NCBI GenBank assembly: GCA_009192285.1
Contig: CM018603.1
Coordinates: 664,646 to 728,645 of the forward strand
DNA length: 64,000 nt
Direction of reading: 5' to 3'
DNA from: Morchella semilibera
Taxonomy: Eukaryota; Ascomycota; Pezizomycetes; Pezizales; Morchellaceae
Of this stretch, positions 26,580 to 37,108 are shown one piece after another (the first letter of the stretch is position 1; the number at the start of each line of letters is the position of its first letter). The translations under genes were made by a program, and so were the position numbers. The notes below the pieces were generated by a model. That model ran no database searches, was not told the origin of the DNA, and was given only the letters and a program-made list of their open reading frames with translations.

Positions 26580-27060
26580 GGTTGGCTATACAATGTTCAA
26601 GACATACTGATGACTGGAAGCCAATCTCGTTTCTTCCACTGTCAATCAAGACTCCATGTTTTCTCATCCACGGTATTCCCATCACTATCGGACAATGTCC
26701 TAGCTTCGTAACAAAGAAATGACATTCCTCCACATGTCCATTAATTTCCAATTCCAACGTCACCTTCCTAGTCACCTTCCCAGATTCAATAGATCTTCCG
26801 TCAATCTCATCAATCTCTCTCTCAGTCCTCAAATTCTTCATTTTTAATTCATGGCGGCGCACAAAGTCTTCATCGATAAATGCATATCCCGACGGTCTAG
26901 TATCAATCAAGGCATAGGTGGGTACAATAGATTTTTTATTTTGTGAAATAGAACAAACTACAATCAGTTGATTCCCATCCATGTTCCCCTCTGATACTAA
27001 AAACGTAGAAATAGACACCTTAGAAAAAACTTTAGGAGGTCCCTGAGCTATGCCACTTAG
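26580..27060 (-). pseudogene. Protease region of the element hosting E4
   Basis: Continues the pol frame interrupted by E4: GIAQGPPKVFSKVSISTF, then YALIDTRPSGYAFID, and ending at SSVCLEHCIAN where E4 inserted. The catalytic DTGA box reads DTRP, so this protease would be inactive. The frame stays open back through the last 60 or so codons of gag, in the -1 register. Confidence 0.85.
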
Positions 27061-28300
27061 GCCAGGGACGAATCTTTTAACTCCTCCTCGTCCGACGATA
27101 AATCCTCCTCCTTTTCCTTCTTTTCCTTCTTCACTTCCAACAATGCTCCCCGCATCCTGGGTGCTGCCCTTCCTGAGGACGAAAGAGTACAATCCCTTAC
27201 CAAATGTCCAACTCCCCCACAGTAATAACAATGATTCTCCGCGCGACGTGCCTCCCTTTCCCTTAGATCCGGACGACGGCGACTATTGGACAAATCCATA
27301 GGGACAGCTCCCCCTGGAGTATAGGAAGGGTGTGCCACTGGCGCAGCACTCTTCGGTGGTGGTTGGGGTGATCCTCGTACGACTGGAGAAGTTGTCGATG
27401 CAACAGGTAGGCGAGGAACGAAAGGACGAGGAATGGGAGCACCAGGAATTTGAAATCTGAACCTTCCCATCCTGGCTTGTAAGGCGCGTTGCTTATTTTC
27501 AAGACGTTGGAGAAGTAGCCCACAGTCCTTAATAGTCGTTGGGGTTTCATTTTGAATCATTAGAGCCATCAAATCTTGATCAAGCCCTTCCAAAAGACAT
27601 TCAATCTTGGCCGCCTCGTTGAACTCAGAGTCGGCAACATGCCGCTGGAACTCTGCAAAGTACTCAGAAAAGGTGCGTTGACGTTGCCTGATTTCCCTCA
27701 AGTTGCGAGCAGCGGTGGCAGCGCGATCCGGATCTCCAAAAGCAGGATTCAAAACCTCAAAAAATTCCGCCATAGAATCCAGAGCAATTCCTTCATCTGT
27801 AATATAAACAAGAAATTGATCCACCGCTGGTCCTTCCAATCGGGAAATAGAATACACAGGTTGTTGGGCCCGAGGTAGGAAAGCGATCGAGATTAGCTGT
27901 GAGCTTAATCTGTAGTTGCCTCTGAAAGGTCCTGAGGGTTTTCTGATCGCCCTGGTATTTTTTCCGGGTCAGGGAGTTTCTCTGATTTGAATAGCTTGGC
28001 TAAGTCGTCGTGGAGCTCCTCTAAACCTCCTTTGACTCCGTCTTGCAACTTCTTGATCTTAGCCCGTAGTCCCTGAATTTCTTTGTGGAACTCGGCCCGG
28101 CCTTGTTCGGTTTCAGAGTGGTGGGTGGTGAGGTCGACCGCATATTGCTGAACTCCTCCGTGTGCTCTTTGGAGGAGGGCATACGCTTGCTACGCTTCCT
28201 CCGTTGCGGTGAGGTCTACCTCAGGGTGAACAACAAAGAACCCTTCGAGATCCATATGGAGCTTTTGATAATCAAATGCATTGGTGGCTGGAGAGGTCAT
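27057..28300 (-). pseudogene. gag of E3
   Basis: Starts ATG at 28300 (MTSPATNAFDYQKLHMD). There is a stop in EEA*QAY (near 28192) and a frameshift near 27955 in the PEKYRGD segment. From 27857 to 27057 it is open: capsid C-part, proline-rich linker, CCHC knuckle (CYYCGGVGHLVRDC) and the acidic end EEDLSSDEEELKDSSLA. Unlike E4 and E5 it has six T at the MAEFFE site (A-run 27759-27764) and so reads straight through. Confidence 0.88.
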
Positions 28301-28361
28301 GGTAGACTATGGTGCCAAGAACTCGGACTGTACTAATCGAGTAAGGATGGTCTCGTCTTAG

Positions 28362-28999
28362 TGTAACGGAGTAATCCGACGCAAAGAGGAAGATGACAAT
28401 AATGACGCAAAGGGACTCGAGTAGTACAGCCGAAGCGACGAGGGGACCGACGAAGACAATGGCAACACCGCGCAGGCACAAGCACAGGCACCGGCAAAGG
28501 CAAAGGCAAGGGCAAAGGCACAGGAGTACAAGGCAGGGAGAGTGAGGACCAGATGGGCCTCAACGAGAATGATGAGAGGTACTATGAGTTTCCTCTTGTC
28601 AGAGGATCAAGTATATGGTACGAGAGGCTATGGCTTAGAAATAGGAGTTGATTCCTATGTACCGAGATAACCGGAAAACGAGACAGAGAGAAAGGAAAGA
28701 CAGAACTAAGGAAAACATCTAACTCCGCTATTTAACACTTCAAGTTCCCCTCCACCAGTCCGCTATGACTCATACATCAGTTCATAGAAACCCACTGAAA
28801 CCCATCGCATCCACACCTCGTATTTCTCCCCACCATATCCGCTATTTACATTACCAATCCATCACGCCATCGAACCTCATAGAACCCAATGACTACACCC
28901 CCCTCTTGACACACCCCTTCTTCGCTTAACCTTTCCTCATTAATTACATCAATGTTTCATCTACCAAATACCCGGGACTGATGCCAAGACGCCAGGACA
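28362..28999 (-). repeat. 5' LTR of E3 (LTR-1, minus)
   Basis: TGTAACGGAGTAATCC...GACGCCAGGACA, 638 bp, pairing with 13651-14293 by shared private sites. The next base starts E2 pol directly, with no target duplication. Confidence 0.9.
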
Positions 29000-31965
29000 C
29001 CCGATTGTGATGGGGATACCTTGAATGAGGAAGCATGGAGTTATGATTGATAGTGGAAGGAATGAGATAAAGCTACAAGAAGGAACAACATCACCCTTTG
29101 GTCCTATGTACAGCATATCGCGGGAAGAGTTGAAGGCGTTAAGGGATTATTTGGCTGATAATTTAAAGAAAGGATTTCTTTGGTCTAGCAACTCTCCAGC
29201 ATGCGCCCCTGTACTATTTGTTAAAAAAGCTGACAGATCTCTACGCTTGTGCATTGATTATCGTAAGCTAAACGCCATTACAGTTGAGGATAGATACCCT
29301 CTTTCCCTTACACCAGAAACTATGCCTAACCTTGCACGGGCAAATTATTTTACCAAGCTGGACCTACGATGGGGTTATAATCAAATTAGGATAAAAGCGG
29401 GGGACAAGTGGAAAATGCCTTTCAGGACGCGCTATGGACATTGGGAATATCTGGTGATGTCTTTTAGTCTAACCAACGCACCCGCTACGTTTCAACGCTG
29501 GATTAATGATATTTTCCGGCCCTTTTTGGATAGTTGTGCTACTGCCTACCTTGATGATATTCAACTTATTTATTCGGAAACCTTGGAACAGCACCAGCAA
29601 GATGTGCAACAAGTATTGGAAGCGCTGGAGGCCAACGAGGTTCATTTAAAGCCAGAAAAATGCGAGTTCAGCGTACAGGAAACCAAGTACCTCAGGATGA
29701 TTTCTAACTCCAGGAGGAATGAGGATGGACCCAGCCAAGGTACTAACGATAGTAGACTGGGAGGTACCGAAGACAGTGAAAGAGGTTCAGGAATTTCTTG
29801 CGTTCGCTAACTTTTACCGACGCTTTATCTATACTTATTCCAGTATGGCTCGGCCATTGACAGCTCTGACGAAAAAGCATGTACGATTTGAGTGGACCCA
29901 AAGGGTTGAACAAGCCTTTCAGAAACTCAAGACTGCCCCTACTACCGCCCGAGTACCGACGCACCCCGATCTTGAGAAGGAATTTATCGTGGAAACCGAT
30001 GCGTCGGATTATGTATCGGCAGAGATATTATCACAATGTAATGACGAAGGAATATTACATCTAGTTACCTTCTTTTCCAAGATACACTCGCCTGCGGAAT
30101 GCAATTGTGAGATTTATGACAAGGAGTTGCTGGCCATTATTTGTTGTTTTGAGGAATGGAGACCTCATCTGGAGACGGCTCAATTCCAAATAAAACTACT
30201 TATAGATCATCGGAACTTTGATTATTTTATGTCAACTAGGTTGTTGAATCGGCGTCAAACTCGTTGGACGGAGTACTTGTCTCAGTTTAATTTTATTATT
30301 CAATATAGGCTGGGAAAGCAAGGAATGAAGGTGGATATTTTGACAAGGAGGCCTAAGGATTTACCGAAGAAAGGGGATGAGCGATTGGAGTAACAAAGCA
30401 GGGTAGTGTTAAAGAAGGAAAATTTGGATGCAAAGATAAGTTTGTTAGCGGGCTCTTTGGCAAATGAAGCTGCTGAAGGATCGTCTCCCGTACTTGATTT
30501 GTTTAACAAAGCTTACCAGCGTGACAGCTTTTACAATAAAATTTTATCCATGCTTCGAGACGGCATCCAACAATCGAAAGAGATTTCGCTGGCTGAATGT
30601 AAGGAAAGTGAGGAGGGGTTGTTATTGTATCGGAATACTTTTTATGTTCCTAACTGCGATGAATTTAAACTCTACCTTCTACGGGAATACCACGATAAGC
30701 CTTCTGCCGGACACCCTGAAAGATCAAAGACATTGGAACTCCCTAGTCGAAGTTATTATTGGCCAACCATGCGGAAATATACAGATCGCTATGTCCAGAA
30801 TCGTTACACCTGTCGGCGTAGTAAAGCGAATCATAATCCTCCGCAAGGGGTTCTACGACTGCTATCGGTACCCAAAGAACCTTAGTCGGATATTACCATA
30901 GACTTTGTAACTGGGCTTCCGGAGAGTAATGGATTTAATGCCATCCTGGTAGTAGTATATCGGTTGACCAAAATGAAACACTTCATCGGTACCACAGAAA
31001 ATGTCAATGCCAGAGATCTGTCTCGTCTATACCTAGAACAAGTATGGAAGCTTCATGGACTACCGGAGACTATTGTCTTGGATCGAGGGACACAGTTTAC
31101 CGCTGAGTTTTGGAAAGCTCTCTGTAATCGTCTAGAGATTGTGCCGCGATATTCTACTGCCTTTCATCCTCAAACTGATAGACAAACCAAAAGGACCAAT
31201 GAGATTATGAAACAATATCTGCGCAGCTATGTGTCCTATCAACAGGATAATTAAGCTGATTTTCTTCCATTGGCTGAATTTGCTACTAATAACCATCTTT
31301 CTGAAACAACTAACATGTCGCCCTTTCAAGCAAACTACGGGAGAAATCCACGAATGACATTTGGGCCATTACAGGATGGGAAGACAGCAAACGAGGATCA
31401 AGCAAATGGATTGGCAAGGGAAATATCTCAGATCTTTGATTTTCTGAAAAAGCGAAATGTTTAGGGCTTAGAAGATACAGGAGGAAATGGCCAACCTACA
31501 TCGAATTCCAGCACCCCCGATATGTAATCGGGGACCCTGTCTAGCTCTCGACTCGGAATGTAGGGGCGAGGCGACCCTCAAAGAAATTGGACTGGGAACA
31601 AATTGGTCCCTACCTGGTAAAGCGAGTTGTGAGCCTCTATGCCTACGACCTTGAGCTACCGGCATCCATGAAAATCCATCCGGTATTTCATGTTTCACTT
31701 TTATCGCCAGCAGTTAATGATGCCCTACCAGGACAGATTGTTGAACCAACTCCACTGGTGGAAGCTAAGGGAGAAACTGAATGGGAGGTGGAGGAGATAT
31801 TGGATTCAAGGAAACGGGGAAGATGGGTGGAATATTTGGTTAAATATGTTAGATATGAGGAACCTTCCTGACAGCCTTCCAACGATCTTGAATATAGTCC
31901 TGAACTTCGAAAAGTTTTTCACGATCAATATCCTTTAAAACCTCGGCCTATCAGGAGCTAGGCCC
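29000..31965 (+). pseudogene. pol of E2 (protease tail to chromodomain), decayed
   Basis: All pol domains are present from the protease tail on. Decay: an in-frame 315-bp deletion after NEI (GRNEIKLQEG instead of GRNEIRFQ...HEIKLQEG), a 3-bp insertion in the catalytic box (YLDDIQLIYS), a frameshift near 29700, stops at E*QSR (30391), P*SDIT (near 30883) and N*AD (31252), another frameshift near 31450, and S*QPS in the chromodomain (TGG to TGA, near 31870). Confidence 0.9.
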
Positions 31966-31982
31966 TAGGAGGGGACCTGATC

Positions 31983-32620
31983 TGTACCGGCGTCTTGGCA
32001 TCAATCCTGAGAGTTCGGTCGTCAGAGCGCTGTTGTGGTTGTTAAGGTAATGTTAAGCGAAGAGGGCGCATACTGAGGAGGAGGTGTCGTCGTTGGGATC
32101 TAAAAGGTTTGATGGCGTGATGGATTGGTAATGTAAATAGCAGAGATGGTGGGGAGGAATACAAGGTGTGGTTGCGACAGATTTCTACGGGTTTCTATAG
32201 GCTGATATATGAGTCATAGCGGACTGGTGGAGGAGAGGGGTTAACTGGCGGGTATGGACATTTTCCTTATTTCTTTCTTTCTTTTCTCTCTGTCTCGTCT
32301 TCCTGTTATCTCGGTACATAGGAATCTACTCCTTCTTTCAAGGCATAGCTCCTCGAACCTAAAGACTCTGTCCTCTAGAATGAGGAAAGCCATAGTACCT
32401 CTCATCGTTCTCGTTGAGGTCCATCCGGTCCTCCCTCTCTCTGCCCAGTGCTCTTGTACCTTTGCTCTTGCCTTCAAGTTTGCCTCCCCTGTGCCTGTGC
32501 TTGTGCCTGCCCAGTCTTGTTCCTGTCTTCGTTGGTCTCCTCGTTGCGTAGGCTGTGCACCCCGGGTCCTTCTGCACCATCATTGTCATCTTCTACTTTG
32601 CGTCGGGGTACTCGAACACA
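31983..32620 (+). repeat. 3' LTR of E2 (LTR-1)
   Basis: TGTACCGGCGTCTTGGCAT...GGTACTCGAACACA, 638 bp, preceded by the polypurine tract AGGAGGGGACCTGATC. It is diverged from the 5' copy at many sites, so E2 is old. Confidence 0.88.
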
Positions 32621-32621
32621 A

Positions 32622-33062
32622 TAGAGAGGAGTGAAAAAACAGAACTAAGGAAAATATCTAAGGCCACTATTTAACATTCGTCCTCCACCACACCACTACT
32701 ATGACTCATACATCAACCAGTAGAACCTCATAGAAATCCATCGCAACCACACCTCATACATCAGCAAGACTTCATTTGTCTCCTGATGTTTCCTGAGCCT
32801 CAGGAGACTCAAAAAATATCTGGGGGTCTCAGGAGACTCTCAGGAGACTTGGGAGACTGTTGGGAGACTCCAGTCACAAGTTGAGTTTGCTGATGTATTC
32901 CCCCCACCATGCTTCAAAACCTATTACTAATCCTCCCTGCAACCGAACCTCATAGAACCTAATAACGTCATCTTCATCTCATTTTATTCCCTCTTCGCTT
33001 AACCTTGCTACATCAATTACAACACCGCTTCGACTACCGGACCCTTGGGACCAATGCTAAGA
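32622..33062 (-). repeat. Partial LTR-1 (minus), carrying a foldback element
   Basis: From GAGAGGAGTGAAAAAACAG to GCTAAGAAGCTAGTACCGA it matches the 5' two thirds of LTR-1 read on the minus strand. It is interrupted by the 137-bp element at 32759-32895. Confidence 0.75.
32759..32895 (+). mobile_element. 137-bp foldback element, copy A3
   Basis: Ends CATCAGCAAGACTTC and GTTTGCTGATG, interior GTCTCCTGA/TCAGGAGAC words. Flanked by TA on both sides, inserted into the LTR block CCTCATATT...CCCC. Confidence 0.85.
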
Positions 33063-33084
33063 AGCTAGTACCGATATGTACGTC

Positions 33085-33483
33085 ATACTGGACTGGCTAA
33101 GGAGAGTGTTAAATAGCGGACATAGATGTTTTCCTTAGTTTCTTTCTTTCTTTTATCTCTGTAGCGTCTTCCTGTTATTTCGGTACATAAGAACATACTC
33201 CTATCCTTGTCCATAGTTCCCTTGACCTCTTGATCTGTCTTCGGTAACAAGGAAATCCATAGTACCTCTCATTGTTCTCATTGAGGTCCATTGGGTCCTC
33301 ACTTTCTCTGCCCTGTGCTCTTTTGCCTCTGCCCTTGCCTTTGCCCTTGCTGGTGCCTGTGCTTGTGCCTGCCCGGTGTTGTCCTCGCCTTCATCAGTGT
33401 TCTCGTTGTGCTGGCTATGCTCTTCGAGTTCTTTTGCATCATTATTGTTTTCCGCTACCTTGCCTCCTGGCTACTCTGTTACA
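33085..33483 (+). repeat. Partial LTR-1, 3' part
   Basis: Starts in the block before the TATA-like box (CTGGACTGGC...GTGTTAAATAGCGG) and runs to the LTR end CTACTCTGTTACA. It is diverged, with a TGCCTCCTGG variant near the end. The 5' half is missing. Confidence 0.75.
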
Positions 33484-33488
33484 TTACA

Positions 33489-33597
33489 CATCAGTAAGCT
33501 TTACCATTTGTGATTGGAGTCTCCTGAGTCTTCTGACAGTCTCCTAAGTCTCCTGAAATCCAGATAATCTCCTGAGACATATAAAATCTTGCTTATG
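33489..33597 (+). mobile_element. Small foldback element, subfamily B, copy B1
   Basis: About 109 bp: CATCAGTAAGCTTTACCATTTGTGA...ATAAAATCTTGCTTATG, with GTCTCCTGA words inside. It shares the CATCAGCAA end with subfamily A but has its own subterminal sequence (TTTACCATTTGTGACTGG). Confidence 0.75.
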
Positions 33598-34371
33598 TAT
33601 TGCGTCCAGTTACCCCACCACATTAGTCCCAGGATGAATTAAAAAACACTTGTGCAAAAATCATATCTTGTCTGTTGCCTTACATCTCCCTTGATTGTTA
33701 TAGATAAAAAGTCTTAATGTTCTTGATTGGACTCACAGCTTGTAGGACTCATCTTTCCTTATATATTGTTAAACTATAAAAGTTGAGATCTGATGCCGTT
33801 TTCATACACCTGTATACCGGGTGTGCACTTCAAATACAAGGACACCTGGATTGCTTGGGTAAATTTGTCATGTGTCGCAACCAAAAGCATCCAATGAATT
33901 TTGACCTTGGCTGCAAGATTTGTACGGGGGAAAGCAGTACAGGGACACTTCAAAATTCTCATTTAAAAAATTTAAATATTTTGCTAAAAATCCAAAAAAA
34001 TAACTGCTGAATAGCGCTAAATCTCAGTTTCATCTGAATAGTGATATATAGTCATCATAAAACATTTTAGTAAAGTTCGAAAAAAACGAAAGTAGAAAAG
34101 AGGTTGAGGAAGTTGTGTTGTGAGAACAGCATGGCACACTATCCAAATACCTACTTGGCTGCCAGGTGTTATTTTTTTATAAAACTATATCATCTGCCCA
34201 ACCAGATCCTTTTGCAGGCCCTCACTTTTTAAAATTCCCTAAAATAGGCGTCTCAGTACTTACCCTTACACCCCGGTACAACATCGCGGCGCCGTCTGGC
34301 CTGGACAACCTTGGCCTTGTTGCAGCTCAGGAAGATTTGGTCCTGACGTCGGCCCTTTCTGCTTCGAAGTT
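33598..34371. other. Upstream region of TGS1
   Basis: About 770 bp without a supported gene. An open frame at 34166-34510 overlaps the first TGS1 exon in another frame and shows no recognisable domain. It may hold 5' UTR or an additional N-terminal exon (a CCTAAAATAG acceptor-like site lies near 34245). Confidence 0.4.
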
Positions 34372-35387
34372 ATGTCACAGCACTATAAGCCAAGTGAAGA
34401 CTTTTTGTCAAGAAACGTCCCTTGGAGTAGTGGTAACCAAACCGACCCACCGCGACCACATGATGTCTCTTTTTACACGGAAGAAAACCCGCCCACAGGC
34501 CCAATTCTAAGGTGCAGCTTGTACTCATTTTACACATTATAATTCGACGTACTGATTTAGCATTTGCTGTTTAGTTATTGGAAACAACGGCAAAAGCTCT
34601 TCACGAAGTATGAGGAAGGTGTCTGGATGACCCATGATGCCTGGTACGAGGTTACTCCAGAAAAAGTTGCCGAGTGAGCCTTAGTATCTCTAAAAGTTCT
34701 GGAAATATGCTAAGCCTTTCCAATAGGAAAATTGCTCAACACATTTTTAAATCAGGAGTAGAGACTATCGTTGACGCTTTCTGTGGCGTGGGCGGTAACA
34801 CCATCCAGTTTGCTCTTTCGGAGTCATGCAAACATGTCATCGCGATAGACAAAAACCCGACTGCTATCCTATGTGCAAAGCATAATGCGCAAATATATGG
34901 CGTTGTAGAAAAGATTGAGTTTATTGTCGGAGATTTCTTCGATATCATCAATACCCGAGGCTCAGAATTCAGATCCGATGCAGTCTTTTTGTCTCCGCCT
35001 TGGGGGGGACCGACTTATAGAAACGATGAGATATTCGATCTTGATACCATGGAGCCGTACTCTGGGTATATAAAACCCATAAAACTATCCCTCGTGCCCA
35101 TATTGGGCAAGGTTGACTTTTGATAAAATCTAGGTCCTATATCATGGAGAAAGCATTAAAGGTCTCTGCAAACATCGCATTGTACATTCCTCGAACATCT
35201 AATTTGAACCAGGTTGCAAAAATGGTTCCTGAAGGAAAGAAGGTCCAGGCCATACATTACTGCACACAGGGAAGGAGCAAGGTTGGACCTATTATTTGAT
35301 GTTGCATGTCGCTTCAATTTATCTAACATTTTGTAACAGGCATTAACTGTTTACTTCGGAAGTTTGTCAAACTTGGAGGAAGGCTAA
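34372..35387 (+). CDS. TGS1: Trimethylguanosine synthase (cap hypermethylase)
   Basis: Converts the m7G cap of snRNAs and snoRNAs to the 2,2,7-trimethyl form using S-adenosylmethionine, in nucleus/nucleolus. Proposed exons 34372-34511, 34575-34673, 34727-35065, 35134-35281 and 35340-35387 join in phase to 257 residues; introns are 63, 53, 68 and 58 bp with GT...AG ends. Family hallmarks: YWKQRQKLFTKYEEGVWM, WYEVTPEKVAEKIA, SAM-binding VDAFCGVGGN, IDKNPTA, GDFFDI and the catalytic SPPWGGP, whose Trp stacks on the cap base. The protein ends KALTVYFGSLSNLEEG. This is the compact fungal form, without the long N-terminus of animal TGS1. The start ATG is chosen because it opens the exon that reads into YWKQR; an upstream exon cannot be excluded. 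Confidence 0.9.
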
Positions 35388-37108
35388 GAAATATATGTTA
35401 GATAAATACTAAAGTAAGTTTTTGAATACCTGTGGGATATTTGGAATCAAGACCCCCTTAACTTAATTACGTGTAGAGGAATTTCCGCCTGGCCTCTGGA
35501 AGACGGGAATATGTATAACCGCTAAATTGATACAACATATATGTATTTGATTGTTGTTTTGGATTTGTGCTTGCAAGTACGCTTCGTGATAAGCGTATAT
35601 ATATATGCAGGTGCCTACCTATATATATTTGGGAATTTGTTTCAAAGCATTTCCGTTATCTTGAATCATTCCAGTTCACACAGGATCGCGATATAGTATA
35701 CGTCTAAAGGTCTTGGTATCTTTTGCGTAGTCTAGTCAAGTAGTTATTTAAAGTAATTGGGAGAGTAACTTAGCTAGGCCTAGCTGGGCGGCCTGTTACG
35801 AGATACTTTTTTATCAGCTGTTGGTCTAGTGCGAGTAATACCTACAATGATGCGGTTTAGGGTTAATGTCACGACTTCTGTTTCTACTTAGAAAATATAC
35901 AACTGTAGTTCTACGTTGAGGATAAGTAGAGATATTTTGTGTTTAGGTCACCCAAGCCCTTTACAGACAGGTTGGCAATCTGAGGATACCACGCTCTCGA
36001 CGAATGATCACTAATATGGAGTAGGAAACACGACCGTATGATCATGAATTTGCAAGGTGTACATTGGTATTGACGGTAGGGTTTGGGATTTAAGCTTCCT
36101 GTAATAGATATAAGTAGGTACAGTATCGGGGGTTGGGGGGGGGGGGGGCCGCCAGTGCACCAACAACACAATATCCTTCTTACAATATCGGCTTACTTCT
36201 AATTTGCCCAGTGAAGACTGCGTAAATGGAGCCAGCTCTATATTTCGATTAGGCTATGGTATTGGCATCAATCAGGTTACCGGAAAATGGAGCTGGATCT
36301 ATTTCTCCGTTCTTACATAATAAGTACAAGTACATGTAAAGTATAGAGTATAATATGGCTATAGTACTCTTGGGATGTATGTATGTACCTGTACCTACAA
36401 GTACATTAGGGTTAGAGGGGGGCCTATTGACACAGGGTGGTAGACCCGTCAATCCGAATCGCTAGTAGTGATTTCGTATGGGTTTTAAAAGGCTATGAAT
36501 CAAGTGATATATATGTAAGTAAGTATTTATAAACAAGTTGCTCAAGAAATTTTATAAATGTAGCATTGCTTAGGAAATTGGAGCCACATGTAGCTCTCCT
36601 GACCAAGGTTGGTATAGTATTGTTACATGGACTTGAAGGGTTCCAAGACGCCTACTGTATGGGGTCTAGGATATTTATCTCGCGTAAATAATAATATGGG
36701 ATGATGGGTAAGAAGCCGGCATTATTCATCATCCGGTCGAATTGTTTCCCGTGCTCTCTGGAGAGAGATGTGGCCACAAATGTTTACTCTATCTATAGTA
36801 CATGTAGTACAGGCATGAAAGGACAGATTTCAGCAAGGGTAGCTGCAAGCAAGGGGTTTCAGCCGTGTGCCGTATGTCAAAAGACCACAGTATCCTTTGC
36901 TAGTTGAGCCAATCAGCTACCTCGAAAGAGGTATACCCTAACCCTGAAGCTCAGCAATGCCGCCAGCCTTTGCATTCAAGAAGACCGTAGCTCCTCCTTG
37001 AGACCCAAACTTCTCGTCTACATCTCTCTTCTCTTGCAACAGATTCTTCATCATAAATCCTTATTACATCATATATCATTATCTCAAAGACCAACACTCA
37101 ATTCGAAA
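35388..37108. other. Intergenic, 1.7 kb
   Basis: No gene recognised. It holds a G14 run at 36135-36148, TATATATA stretches and GTATGTAC-type simple repeats around 35590-35640 and 36380-36410. The last part is the promoter and 5' UTR of the PDI gene; a pyrimidine-rich block (CTTCTCGTCTACATCTCTCTTCTC) lies about 80 bp upstream of its ATG. Confidence 0.5.

Larger units (their letters stand above)
13651..28999 (-). mobile_element. Ty3/gypsy element E3 (minus), nested in E2
   Basis: Its 5' LTR (28362-28999) and 3' LTR (13651-14293) share private sites such as GGATCAAGTATATGGTACGAGAGG and TTGATTCCTATGTACC. Within it: pol 3' end 14294-15813, a second 3' LTR and pol copy from 15814, the inserted younger element E4 (20075-26579), protease 26580-27060 and gag 27057-28300. 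The extra LTR plus pol segment suggests a further same-strand insertion whose 5' half was lost by recombination. Confidence 0.7.
12270..32620 (+). mobile_element. Ty3/gypsy element E2 (plus), split by a large nested insertion
   Basis: 5' LTR 12270-12907, gag start 12969-13650, then a 15.3-kb minus-strand element (13651-28999), then pol 29000-31965 and 3' LTR 31983-32620. The two LTRs share diagnostic blocks (GGAATACAAGGTGTGGTTGCGA, GGAGAGGNGTTAA). The sequence between the two halves does not meet: most of gag and the protease are missing and no TSD flanks the inner element, so DNA was lost after the insertion. The element's outer flanks (ATGTC and ATAGA) do not match either. Confidence 0.7.

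Noticed and set aside
34166-34371. Open frame before TGS1 as its N-terminus
   Set aside because: It is in a different frame from the TGS1 exon and joining it needs an unsupported splice.
36135-36148. G14, C12 (41055) and C11 (about 48645) homopolymer runs as functional elements
   Set aside because: Most likely simple-sequence slippage products; their length may also be unreliable in the assembly.
36701-36907. Small ORF upstream of PDI
   Set aside because: No domain and no splice support; it lies in the likely promoter region.
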